Source: JABURQ01 sp029243145 (GTDB lineage: Bacteria; Planctomycetota; Planctomycetia; Planctomycetales; Planctomycetaceae). From it: 64,000 nucleotides of DNA. The notes under the pieces are model-generated. The model was not told the DNA's origin and did no database searches. It worked only from the letters and a program-made list of their open reading frames with translations. Positions 55,863 to 63,926 of the stretch are shown piece by piece. The stretch covers positions 285,414 to 349,413 of the forward strand of contig CBFHYX010000004.1 of NCBI GenBank assembly GCA_965660145.1. Direction: 5' to 3'. The translations under genes and the position numbers were made by a program. Within the stretch, counting starts at the first letter, position 1. Every line of letters starts with the position of its first letter.

Positions 55863-56537
55863 ATGCGATTCACCATTATGCTCACGGCCTGTTTTTCCTT
55901 CATTTTGACGACCGCCCTGCCCTCTATTCACGCTGCCGATCCGAAACTCGTCAAGGCGATAGAAAATGCGGGTGGACAAGCGATGCCCGTCGCGCAAGAT
56001 GCCCCGCAACTCACCGTCGCATTTCACCTTTCCGACAAGAAAATCACCGACGAGACATTGGCACTACTGAAAGGCTCCACAGACATCGTGGAGTTGAATC
56101 TCCGTGGAACAGACATCACAGATGCCGGTCTTCCTCATGTCGCAGGGCTCAAAAGTCTCAAAAAATTGCATCTTGAAAAAACAAAGATTACCGATGCCGG
56201 TCTCAAACAGTTGGCAGGACTCGATTCACTTGAATACCTCAACCTGTATGGTACAGAGATCACCGATGCGGGACTTGAAACTCTCAAATCAATGAAGAGT
56301 CTCAAAAAAGTATTTCTGTGGGAAACGAAAGTAACCGACGCCGGTCAGTCTGCTTTGGAGAAAACGCTGGCCAACGCTTACATCAATCGTGGAATCGATA
56401 AAGTCGACTATCCATTGATCGCCGACAAACCTCTGGAAGCATTCGTTTCTATTGAGAAAGAAGAAGAGAAACCGAAGGAAGAAAAGCCCGCCGCGGAAAA
56501 GAAAGACGAGAAGAAAGTCGAAGAGAAGAAGAAGTAG
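55863..56537 (+). CDS. Secreted leucine-rich-repeat protein with Lys/Glu tail
   Basis: The product is 224 aa. A signal peptide (residues 1-25, IHAAD) leads to about five repeats of the TDxGL type (GTDITDAGLPHVAGLKSLKK; KTKITDAGLKQLAGL; GTEITDAGLETLKSMKSLKK; ETKVTDAGQ), spaced 24 residues. The last 30 residues are alternating Lys/Glu. It should be an extracytoplasmic binding protein; no partner is known. It has its own upstream gap of 200 bp after the terminator. Confidence 0.83.
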   Translation: MRFTIMLTACFSFILTTALPSIHAADPKLVKAIENAGGQAMPVAQDAPQLTVAFHLSDKKITDETLALLKGSTDIVELNLRGTDITDAGLPHVAGLKSLKKLHLEKTKITDAGLKQLAGLDSLEYLNLYGTEITDAGLETLKSMKSLKKVFLWETKVTDAGQSALEKTLANAYINRGIDKVDYPLIADKPLEAFVSIEKEEEKPKEEKPAAEKKDEKKVEEKKK

Positions 56538-56690
56538 ACCATGCGGTTTGGCTTCCTGTCTGGCAGAGAGTCTTGAGTTCAATCGCTCCTTTGAGCCGCA
56601 TGCGCAAGTACGCAGGGGCTCCAATCTTGTTTACGCACACCTAATAATGTGCCAGTGACTTCATCGATTCATCCTGGGAAAGATTCATTC

Positions 56691-58397
56691 ATGATTCGCT
56701 TATTGTGCTCGTTTTGTCTGATCGCTGTCTGTTGTTCTTTGAGTGCTCCGCTCTTCGCGGCCGAACGTCCCAACGTCATTCTCATCATGACTGACGACCA
56801 GGGCTACGGCGATCTCGCCTGTCACGGCAATGAGCAAATCAAAACTCCTCACCTCGATAAACTGCATTCCGAATCAGTCCGATTGACCGATTATCACGTC
56901 GATCCCACCTGCTCACCAACACGTGCGGCTTTGTTGACCGGTCGATATTCCACTCGCACGGGAGTCTGGCACACGATCATGGGCCGGTCCATCATGCACA
57001 AAGATGAGAAGACGCTGGCCGATGTCTTTTCTGATGCCGGCTATCAAACCGGTTGTTTCGGAAAATGGCATCTGGGAGAAGCCTACCCTTATCGCCCGCA
57101 GGATCGTGGATTTGATGAAGTTGTGATTCACGGCGGCGGTGGCATTGGCCAGACTCCCGACTATTGGGGTAACGATTACTTCGACGATAGTTACTGGCAC
57201 AACGGCCATCTCGAAAAACAGACCGGTTATTGCACCGATGTCTTTTTCGATCATGCCTTGAATTTCATTGAAGACAGCAAGTCAAAACCGTTCTTTGTCT
57301 ATCTGCCCACGAATGCCGCTCACGGACCGTTTCTCGTCGCGGAAAAATACAGTAAGCCCTACAAAGAGATGGGTATCAAATCTCCTCGCGCCGAGTTTTA
57401 TGGCATGATCACCAACATCGACGAGAACGTCGGTCGGATGCGTCAAAAACTGACCGAATGGGGGCTGGACGACAACACGCTGCTCATCTTCACCACCGAT
57501 AACGGCACGGCCGCAGGCACCAAAGATGGTGGTTTCAATGCCGGTATGCGTGCCGCCAAAGGTTCCGAATACGAAGGGGGACACCGCGTCCCCTGCTTCT
57601 GGTACTGGAAAGGTCAACTGTACGGCGGTCGCGATGTTGATCAGCTCACCGCTCATGTCGATATGCTGCCGACGTTGGCGGATTTTTGTGGACTCAAAGT
57701 TCCCACAGACCGCATGATCGATGGAAAGTCTCTTCGTCCACTATTAGAAGGCAAGGCCGACGATTGGAAAGAACGAGTAATCACGGTTCATTCCCAGCGG
57801 GTCGAAAACCCGATCAAGTGGAAGCAATCGGCCGTCATGACCGAACAGTGGCGACTGATCAACGGCAAAGAACTCTACGATATTGTGGCCGATCCGGGAC
57901 AACAATCGGACGTCGCTTCGGGGCATCCGAATGTTGTCAAACGATTGACTAACCAATACAACAAGTGGTGGGAATCGATTGACGAACGATTTGACGAGGT
58001 TGTGCCGTTGTTTGTGGGGTCGGAAGTGCAAAATCCGGTCGATTATACGGCTCACGACTGGCTCATCGATCAAAGGCAAATTCCGTGGAATCAGACACAC
58101 ATTCAAAAAGATCTCCCCGGTTCGGGAGTCTGGAATCTGTATGCCGAGCGAGCGGGCCTTTATCGTTTCACTTTACGACGCAGAGCACCCGGCGTCGATC
58201 ATCCGCTGAATGCGACCAGCGTCAAAATTAAGTTGGGTGACGAAGAGTGGTCAGAGAAAATAGACGATCCCGCGCTGGGACAATTCGAGTTTGCCCGCGA
58301 ACTTAAAGTCGGTCAAATCCCATTACAAACCTGGATGACCTGTACCGACGGCAAAACCCGCGGCGCGTATTATGTTACGGTGGAGTTTGTGCGATAG
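56691..58397 (+). CDS. Secreted formylglycine-dependent sulfatase
   Basis: The product is 568 aa from the ATG at 56691, which gives a signal peptide (residues 1-24, LFAAE). The sulfatase site CSPTRAALLTGR has the Cys74 that becomes formylglycine, and NVILIMTDDQGYGD and FTTDNGTAAG supply the metal residues. A C-terminal beta domain (about 450-568) follows. It hydrolyses sulfate esters, likely of algal polysaccharides. The usual partner (formylglycine-generating enzyme) is not in the window. Confidence 0.93.
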   Translation: MIRLLCSFCLIAVCCSLSAPLFAAERPNVILIMTDDQGYGDLACHGNEQIKTPHLDKLHSESVRLTDYHVDPTCSPTRAALLTGRYSTRTGVWHTIMGRSIMHKDEKTLADVFSDAGYQTGCFGKWHLGEAYPYRPQDRGFDEVVIHGGGGIGQTPDYWGNDYFDDSYWHNGHLEKQTGYCTDVFFDHALNFIEDSKSKPFFVYLPTNAAHGPFLVAEKYSKPYKEMGIKSPRAEFYGMITNIDENVGRMRQKLTEWGLDDNTLLIFTTDNGTAAGTKDGGFNAGMRAAKGSEYEGGHRVPCFWYWKGQLYGGRDVDQLTAHVDMLPTLADFCGLKVPTDRMIDGKSLRPLLEGKADDWKERVITVHSQRVENPIKWKQSAVMTEQWRLINGKELYDIVADPGQQSDVASGHPNVVKRLTNQYNKWWESIDERFDEVVPLFVGSEVQNPVDYTAHDWLIDQRQIPWNQTHIQKDLPGSGVWNLYAERAGLYRFTLRRRAPGVDHPLNATSVKIKLGDEEWSEKIDDPALGQFEFARELKVGQIPLQTWMTCTDGKTRGAYYVTVEFVR

Positions 58398-58403
58398 TCA
58401 GAT

Positions 58404-58515
58404 AGCCCATTTGCGCAAGCACTTGGGATGCGTCCGATAGTCATTGCCGGTCGAACAAAAAAGCGAGTCGAATGTCGCTCGCACCCGTCCCGACTGCTTG
58501 CGCAGATCGGGCTAT
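58404..58515. repeat. Two REP-like hairpin units after the sulfatase
   Basis: ATAGCCCATTTGCGCAAGCA followed by CTTGGGATG (from 58405), and a reversed unit TCCCGACTGCTTGCGCAGAT followed by CGGGCTATA (to about 58515). Both share the TGCGCAAGCA core with a GCAA loop. Confidence 0.75.
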
Positions 58516-58560
58516 AAAAAACTCACATTACGGCTGTAAAAGGCCGATCACGTGTGGCTC

Positions 58561-58590
58561 ATAGCCCACTTGCGCGAGCAAGTGGGCTGC
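58561..58590. repeat. REP-like hairpin, perfect stem with GCGA loop
   Basis: AGCCCACTTGC (58563-58573), loop GCGA, GCAAGTGGGCT (58578-58588). An 11-bp perfect stem closes a GNRA-type tetraloop. Confidence 0.85.
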
Positions 58591-58613
58591 GTTCAAATTC
58601 AGCGACCGTTGGA

Positions 58614-58643
58614 CGCATTCCCAAGGTCTTCCTTGGGAATGCG
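58614..58643. repeat. Perfect 13-bp hairpin of a second type
   Basis: CGCATTCCCAAGG (58614-58626), loop TCTT, CCTTGGGAATGCG (58631-58643). There is no T-run on the plus strand, so a terminator role is not supported. It lies 46 bp before the small membrane protein gene. Confidence 0.8.
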
Positions 58644-58688
58644 CGATCCGACCGAGATCCGCTCGGCAGCAATGCTCAGGAGACAGTC

Positions 58689-59018
58689 ATGACCACAAAC
58701 CAATCGTCTGAAACCGCTGGTTTATACTGGGCTTATCGGTTTCTGGCCGCATTGCTTGCGATGGTTGGTTTGAATTTGTTGACCTTGGCGAGAACATGGA
58801 AAGCCTATCACACAGATATGATGGAACAAATCGGATTTCCCTTCGCGTTCAGGGAGCGTGGTGGATTTTCTGGTGTCGATGCTTGGCATTACGAATTCCT
58901 ACTCATCGATATCTTAATCGCCCTTGCCTTGGCCTACGGCTTCGCACATGCTTTCAAAGAGGGATTTGTCGCCACATTTCATAAGCTTCGTAAACTTGGG
59001 CTAGAGAATAAGACTTAA
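58689..59018 (+). CDS. Small membrane protein, unknown
   Basis: The product is 109 aa from the ATG at 58689 (CAGGAGACAGTC upstream); the frame is open through the repeats further upstream, which are not coding. Two membrane helices (about residues 15-36 and 68-88) flank a polar loop. No family is recognised. It lies between the repeat cluster and the TetR-controlled operon. Confidence 0.68.
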   Translation: MTTNQSSETAGLYWAYRFLAALLAMVGLNLLTLARTWKAYHTDMMEQIGFPFAFRERGGFSGVDAWHYEFLLIDILIALALAYGFAHAFKEGFVATFHKLRKLGLENKT

Positions 59019-59159
59019 GAGCAAGCCAAAATTGTACTCGAAGATCAATTCTTTAGACGGAATCACAGAACCGCGTGAACAGCAGCCCAAAAGTCTTCTT
59101 AAGCCTCTATAGCTCTCCCAAAAACACAGCCATTGGGTGAAGAATTCTGAACTGAGGTG

Positions 59160-59211
59160 TTGACGCACTCCTCTCGTGTCGATACATTCATATAACGATC
59201 GTTATATGAAT
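59160..59211 (+). promoter_or_regulatory. Promoter with perfect 26-bp TetR-type operator
   Basis: TTGACG (59160-59165) and TACATT (59183-59188) are spaced 17 bp. A perfect palindrome at 59186-59211 (half-site ATTCATATAACGA and its complement) overlaps the end of the -10 element and the start site, ending 28 bp before the ATG. The ATAACGATCGTTAT core is a typical TetR-family operator, and the second gene of the operon encodes a TetR protein, so autorepression is expected. Confidence 0.85.
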
Positions 59212-59239
59212 CTCACTCTCTCCTTACGGGAATCGTCTG

Positions 59240-61147
59240 ATGCGTCTCAAAAGTACGGCAATGATGTGGTTATTCGTGTTTGCGGGGCTATGCCAGCCAC
59301 TTCTCTCAGCAAGCGATTCCTCTTCTGAGACAGAACACCCGACGACGCCGAAACTACAATTCGAGCTGATTGACTTGCAGGGGAAGTCACATAACCTGGG
59401 TCAGAATGACGCGAAGGTGGTTCGGGTATTTGTGTTCGTTTCGATCACTTGCCCCGTCTCCAACTCCTACACGAAGGAATTGAACCGTCTTGCAACGCAG
59501 TTTGCCAACAAGACTTCCAAGGTGGAGTTCTTTGGAGTGGTCTCGGCTCCCTATGTGACTCGCGCTGAGGCAACTCAGCACTTTGCAGACTATCAAGCGA
59601 CTTTTCCGATCCTCTTTGACGATTCTGGATTGCTGGCAGATGCACTGCAACCGACCCATGTTCCCGAAGTATTTGTCCTCGATCGACGCGGCACCATTGT
59701 TTATCGGGAGGCAATCGACAATGCGTATGTGTCCATCGGACGGCGTCGTGCCAATGTGGAGCATCATTATCTGAAAGATGCGATGCGGTCAGTGGTGTCG
59801 AATGTGAAGGTCGAGATTTCGAACACGACTCCCGTTGGTTGTCACTTCCCCAAGGTCAAGAGGGTCGATCAGGATGCTTCCGTCACCTATTGTCGTAACA
59901 TTGCCCCGCTGATCCAAACACGCTGCCAAAACTGCCATCGCCCCGGTCAGGTGGCACCTTTTTCTCTGACAAATTATGCCGAGGTGGCCGCACATGGCGA
60001 AATGTTGGTCGAAGTCACTCAACAACAAATTATGCCCCCCTGGATGCCCGGCTCCAAAACCGACTATCAACTTGTCGGTGAACGGAAGCTAACAGAACGC
60101 GAGCGGGAGATGATCAAAGTGTGGGTCGAGGCAGGATGCCCACAAGGAGATGAGGCTGATCTGCCCCCCAATCCTCAGTTTTCAGAAGGCTGGCAATTGG
60201 GAGAGCCCGATCTGATTGTGAAGATGCCCGAACCGTTTTCGGTTCCTGCCGAGGGTCCGGATCTCTTTCATAACTTTGTACTACCCATCGACATTCCTGA
60301 AGACAAGCTGGTGGCTGCGGTCGAGTTTCATCCGGGCAACAAGCGAGTCGTCCATCATGCTGTGCTGTTTCTCGATGACAAAGGGGCCGCCCGAAAATTG
60401 GACGAAGCGACCCCGGAACCGGGTTACAGTAACTTCGGAGGTCCGGGTTTTTTGCCCAGTGGAGCACTCGGAGGCTGGTCGGTCGGCAACACAGCCCGCA
60501 GGCTTCCAAACGAAATGGGCCGTTATTTGAAGAAAGGTAGCGATCTGGTGGTTCAGGTTCATTACCACCCGACCGGCAAAGCAGAAGTTGATCAATCGGA
60601 ACTCGGTTTGTTTTTTGTCGATAAGCCGGTCGCCGAATCGTTGAAGCTGCCAGCAAAACTGGTCGGTAGCATTTGGTTAGCCAACTATGAAATGGACATC
60701 CCGGCTGGTGCTGCCAACTATCGTCGCACGACTTCGTACACGCTTCCGAAAGATGTGATCCTTGTGGGAATTGTGCCTCACATGCATTTGCTGGGAAAAT
60801 CAATGAAGGCCACCGCACACCTTCCCGATGGTTCTACGAGAACTTTGATCGATGTTCCCGATTGGAATTACAACTGGCAAGACGAATATTATTACGAGCG
60901 ACCGTTCAAGATCCCCGCCGGAACACGATTGACGGTTGAGGCTGTTTTCGATAATTCCGCAGCGAACCCCTCCAACCCTTCCTCACCGCCACGCCGTGTG
61001 ACATGGGGAGAAGAGACCACCGACGAGATGTTGTTTTGTTTCTTCTTGATCGCTGCCGAGGAGACTGAAGACCTGATTCATACAATCTTTGATAATCTTC
61101 AACATGACATCGAGCAAACACGAAAACCTGTGGAAGGATCACCGTGA
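59240..61147 (+). CDS. Secreted redoxin - cytochrome c - copper monooxygenase-like fusion
   Basis: The product is 635 aa with a signal peptide (residues 1-24). Domain 1 (about 38-195) is a thioredoxin-fold redoxin with SITCPVSNSY, peroxidatic-type Cys71. Domain 2 (about 210-310) has a haem c site RCQNCH (C229, C232, H233). Domain 3 (about 320-635) resembles the C-terminal half of copper type II ascorbate-dependent monooxygenases, with HH at 372-373, HYH at 441-443 and HMHLLGK at 514-519 as candidate copper ligands. It should be periplasmic and could pass electrons from haem to copper. The substrate is unknown. It is translationally coupled to the TetR gene. Confidence 0.87.
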   Translation: MRLKSTAMMWLFVFAGLCQPLLSASDSSSETEHPTTPKLQFELIDLQGKSHNLGQNDAKVVRVFVFVSITCPVSNSYTKELNRLATQFANKTSKVEFFGVVSAPYVTRAEATQHFADYQATFPILFDDSGLLADALQPTHVPEVFVLDRRGTIVYREAIDNAYVSIGRRRANVEHHYLKDAMRSVVSNVKVEISNTTPVGCHFPKVKRVDQDASVTYCRNIAPLIQTRCQNCHRPGQVAPFSLTNYAEVAAHGEMLVEVTQQQIMPPWMPGSKTDYQLVGERKLTEREREMIKVWVEAGCPQGDEADLPPNPQFSEGWQLGEPDLIVKMPEPFSVPAEGPDLFHNFVLPIDIPEDKLVAAVEFHPGNKRVVHHAVLFLDDKGAARKLDEATPEPGYSNFGGPGFLPSGALGGWSVGNTARRLPNEMGRYLKKGSDLVVQVHYHPTGKAEVDQSELGLFFVDKPVAESLKLPAKLVGSIWLANYEMDIPAGAANYRRTTSYTLPKDVILVGIVPHMHLLGKSMKATAHLPDGSTRTLIDVPDWNYNWQDEYYYERPFKIPAGTRLTVEAVFDNSAANPSNPSSPPRRVTWGEETTDEMLFCFFLIAAEETEDLIHTIFDNLQHDIEQTRKPVEGSP

Positions 61148-61758
61148 ACAAGGTGAGTAAACGCCAAACGACAACAGCAGAGACCAAGTCAAAACTGTTC
61201 GACTCTGCTCTGACATTGTTTTCGGACAAGAGCTACGCAGCCACCAGCATTCGCGACATCATTCAGTTGGCCGGCGTCACACAACCGACCCTGTATTACC
61301 ATTTCAGTGATAAGGCCGATCTGTTTCAAAAACTGGTCGAGCATCATTACGGCCAGAGTCAGCAACAGTTAATCCAGTTAGTCCAGGAAACCGAGGGGCT
61401 GCGCGAGAGGTTGCTGGCATTGCTCATTCGTTCTTTCGAGTTTTGCGCGGCAGATCCCCGAATTCCCAAGTTGATGTTTCAAACCTATTATGGTCCTTCG
61501 ATTCCCGAGGTCTCTGATACCATCGAGACCCTCACGACTTCACGGTTTCAGCTTGTGGTCGATGTGATGAAACAAGGAATAAAAGCGGGCGAACTGACAG
61601 ATAGCAATCCCGAATTTCTGGCACTCAGTTTTTGCTGCTTGATGGATCAACCGATCAATCTGTTCTCTCGCAAACCCGACCCCAGTCAGTACCTGACGCA
61701 AGAGCTAGCGGCGGCTATTGTCGAACTCTTTCTGAACGGTGCAGCATCATCCGATTGA
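61144..61758 (+). CDS. TetR-family repressor
   Basis: The product is 204 aa from the GTG at 61144, overlapping the previous stop by four bases (GTGA). The N-terminal helix-turn-helix reads TKSKLFDSALTLFSDKSYAA and TSIRDIIQLAGVTQPTLYYH. The C-terminal domain is helical and ligand-binding, ending AAAIVELFLNGA. It probably binds the palindrome at 59186-59211 and represses its own operon. The inducer is not known. Confidence 0.92.
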   Translation: MNKVSKRQTTTAETKSKLFDSALTLFSDKSYAATSIRDIIQLAGVTQPTLYYHFSDKADLFQKLVEHHYGQSQQQLIQLVQETEGLRERLLALLIRSFEFCAADPRIPKLMFQTYYGPSIPEVSDTIETLTTSRFQLVVDVMKQGIKAGELTDSNPEFLALSFCCLMDQPINLFSRKPDPSQYLTQELAAAIVELFLNGAASSD

Positions 61759-61858
61759 CGACTCTGGGTCGCGTCAGCGGCTGATCTCATCACTCGCGCC
61801 TCGAGACTGCCCTGCTCGTTGAGACTGATGACTTCACATGCGTCATCTGCGTTCGCTT

Positions 61859-63175
61859 TCAGTTCTCCGCCGACAAGTCCACGCAGATGCACTCTTTGTC
61901 ATTGCGGAGATAAACGCGGTGATTGGCCCACGCGGGCGGAGACCACACGACCTCACGACCGAACGCGACATTCGTCGGGTCGATCACTTTGGCGCGGTCG
62001 ATTTCTTCGTAACCCCGGGGTGAGAGCATCGCGATCAGCAGTTCTCCATGTTCGTTAAACATCCAGAATCGCTCGCCGTTCTTCACCAGAAACGCGGTTC
62101 CCGAGTTTGAAGGACGACTGATTCCCAGAGGTTCTCCCGATTGCCACAATCGCTCGCCGGTCGCCAGTTCCACACCGTACATTAAGCCGTTTTGATCGAA
62201 CCCATAGAGCGTGCCATCTTCCAGAAACGGCTGCACATTGACGGGAGAGAGGGCCGACTTGCCCCGGTCTCGCCAAAGTGTCGTCGCCGCAGGCTTATCT
62301 CGATCGAGTTCGATCAGAATGTTCTTGTTGGAGAAACTCCCCGCATAGAGTAGATTCTCTTCGCGGACGGGCGTCATGATAGCCGCACCGTTAGAAGCCT
62401 CGTAAGGCAACGACCAGTATGGCTTTCCGGTTTCGGGATCGACCGACTCCACGGCACTCGGGTGAAGAAAAATCAACTGTCGGACGCCGCCCGCTTCGAT
62501 GATGGTTGGTGGAACGTATCCGGTTTCGTTGGTTTTCAGAGCTCGCCAGATTTCTTTGCCGGTCTCTTTATCGAACGCCACCGCATGGGCATCTTTTCCA
62601 CCCCCGATGCAAATCAGTTTCTGGCCGTCGATGAGAGGATGAGCCGCGAAGCCCCACAGCGGCGTTTTGGCCTGATAGTCTTGGGGGAAATTTTTCGACC
62701 AGACGACGGCACCGGTTTTTGCATCCAGACAGAACAGGTCTCCCTCGGCTCCGAGCGTATAGACTTTGCCCGCGTCGATGTTCGGGACGCAGCGGGGGCC
62801 TGCCGGATAGGAAATTTTGTAGCTCACAGGATATTCGTGCTTCCAGATTTGCTTGCCGGTCGCTTCGTCCAGACACAACACCCGTTCCGTTCCTGAAATC
62901 GGTTTCCGCTCGAAGTTATCGATCTTCGCATTTTCTTTGGTCACATAGTCGGTGACATACACCCGACCGTTGGAGACCGCCGGCCCGGCATAACCTCCGG
63001 CGACCGGAGCACGCCAGACGACTCGCGGGCCATCCTCGGGAAAACTCTCCAGCAAGCCATTTTCCCGCCAGACATTGTCGCGATTAGGTCCCATCCACTG
63101 CGGCCAATCATCCGCGAACAGGCTGGTGGTAATCAACGAGAGCAAAAGTGTCAGTAAGAGTTTTTGGGATAACAT
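61859..63175 (-). CDS. Secreted PQQ-type beta-propeller protein (copy 3)
   Basis: The product is 438 aa with a signal peptide (residues 1-20, TSLFADDW). Blades carry DEATGKQIWKHEYP, DAKTGAVVWSKNFP, DKETGKEIWRALKT and DPETGKPYWSLPYE. The mature start DDWPQWMGPNRDNVW is the form seen in the other two copies. It converges on the TetR gene with a 100-bp gap. The function is unproven; periplasmic location is likely. Confidence 0.87.
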   Translation of the reverse strand: MLSQKLLLTLLLSLITTSLFADDWPQWMGPNRDNVWRENGLLESFPEDGPRVVWRAPVAGGYAGPAVSNGRVYVTDYVTKENAKIDNFERKPISGTERVLCLDEATGKQIWKHEYPVSYKISYPAGPRCVPNIDAGKVYTLGAEGDLFCLDAKTGAVVWSKNFPQDYQAKTPLWGFAAHPLIDGQKLICIGGGKDAHAVAFDKETGKEIWRALKTNETGYVPPTIIEAGGVRQLIFLHPSAVESVDPETGKPYWSLPYEASNGAAIMTPVREENLLYAGSFSNKNILIELDRDKPAATTLWRDRGKSALSPVNVQPFLEDGTLYGFDQNGLMYGVELATGERLWQSGEPLGISRPSNSGTAFLVKNGERFWMFNEHGELLIAMLSPRGYEEIDRAKVIDPTNVAFGREVVWSPPAWANHRVYLRNDKECICVDLSAEN

Positions 63176-63592
63176 CGAAGAACCCTCGGGAACGTGTCTA
63201 AAAAAGATGAGTCGAGCCGCTCATCACACTGTAACACGAGCCTTTCTGGATTCCACGATGGATTTGGAGCGGCCTACAATCTTGAGATATCTTTTCGGAT
63301 GTCTGAGAACCAAGGCTATTTTTTACTCTGCAACTTCGCACCGCTGCGCGAGACAGATCTCCTTCGAGAAACTTTTTTGATGGCCACAAGAAACGCAAAA
63401 AAGCCGCAAAGTGAAAGTTTTCATGTCTGAGTTTCTCAGCGGGAAGATTGAATCGCACGCTGGCGCGTTTCATAGCCCGATCTGCGCAAACAGTCGGGAT
63501 GGGCTCGAACCTGTAGCGATACACAATATGGATTGGACGCATCCCACCTGCTTGCGCAAGTGGGCTATGGCGCGAATAGTTTGATTCAAATC

Positions 63593-63625
63593 ATAGCCGT
63601 TGTGCGCAAGCACAACGGTTAAACC
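63593..63625. repeat. REP-like hairpin with GCAA loop
   Basis: ATAGCCGTTGTGC, GCAA, GCACAACGGTT. The 9-bp core stem is perfect, and its bases differ from the 58563 unit on both sides in a compensating way. Confidence 0.8.
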
Positions 63626-63882
63626 GAAAGGCAGATAACAAACCAGACGCTCACAAGAAACTAAACTCGCCCACCGAAGGTAAATCGCAGAAACCGCGCG
63701 CTGGCGCGTGGCGGCTGATTTCGTCGAGCGAGGTTGTGCGAGTCACAAAAAATGCCATCTTGCGAAGACACCACTCGGTTAAAGAGCGATCGGTGCTACT
63801 CAATTTTATTCCTCTGCGTCGCCGCGCCGCCGCGCGAGTATTATTCCCACTGGCGGACTAACCGCCAGCGCCATCCGATGTA

Positions 63883-63926
63883 GAAGAGCGGAAAGCCGAA
63901 AGCCGAAAGCTGAGAGCCGATAGCTA
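63883..63926. repeat. GGAAAGC-type dispersed repeat (variant)
   Basis: The unit GAGCGGAAAGCCGAAAGCCG continues as AAAGCTGAGAGCCGATAGC. It is related to the copy at 14295-14328 and to the arms of the S23 cassette. Confidence 0.65.

Noticed and set aside
55362..56027. Minus-strand open frame of 221 codons
   Set aside because: It crosses two plus-strand genes with signal peptides and a terminator, and has no domain features.
60114..60818. Minus-strand open frame of 234 codons
   Set aside because: It is antisense to the copper-monooxygenase part of the fusion gene; its composition is that of a shadow frame.
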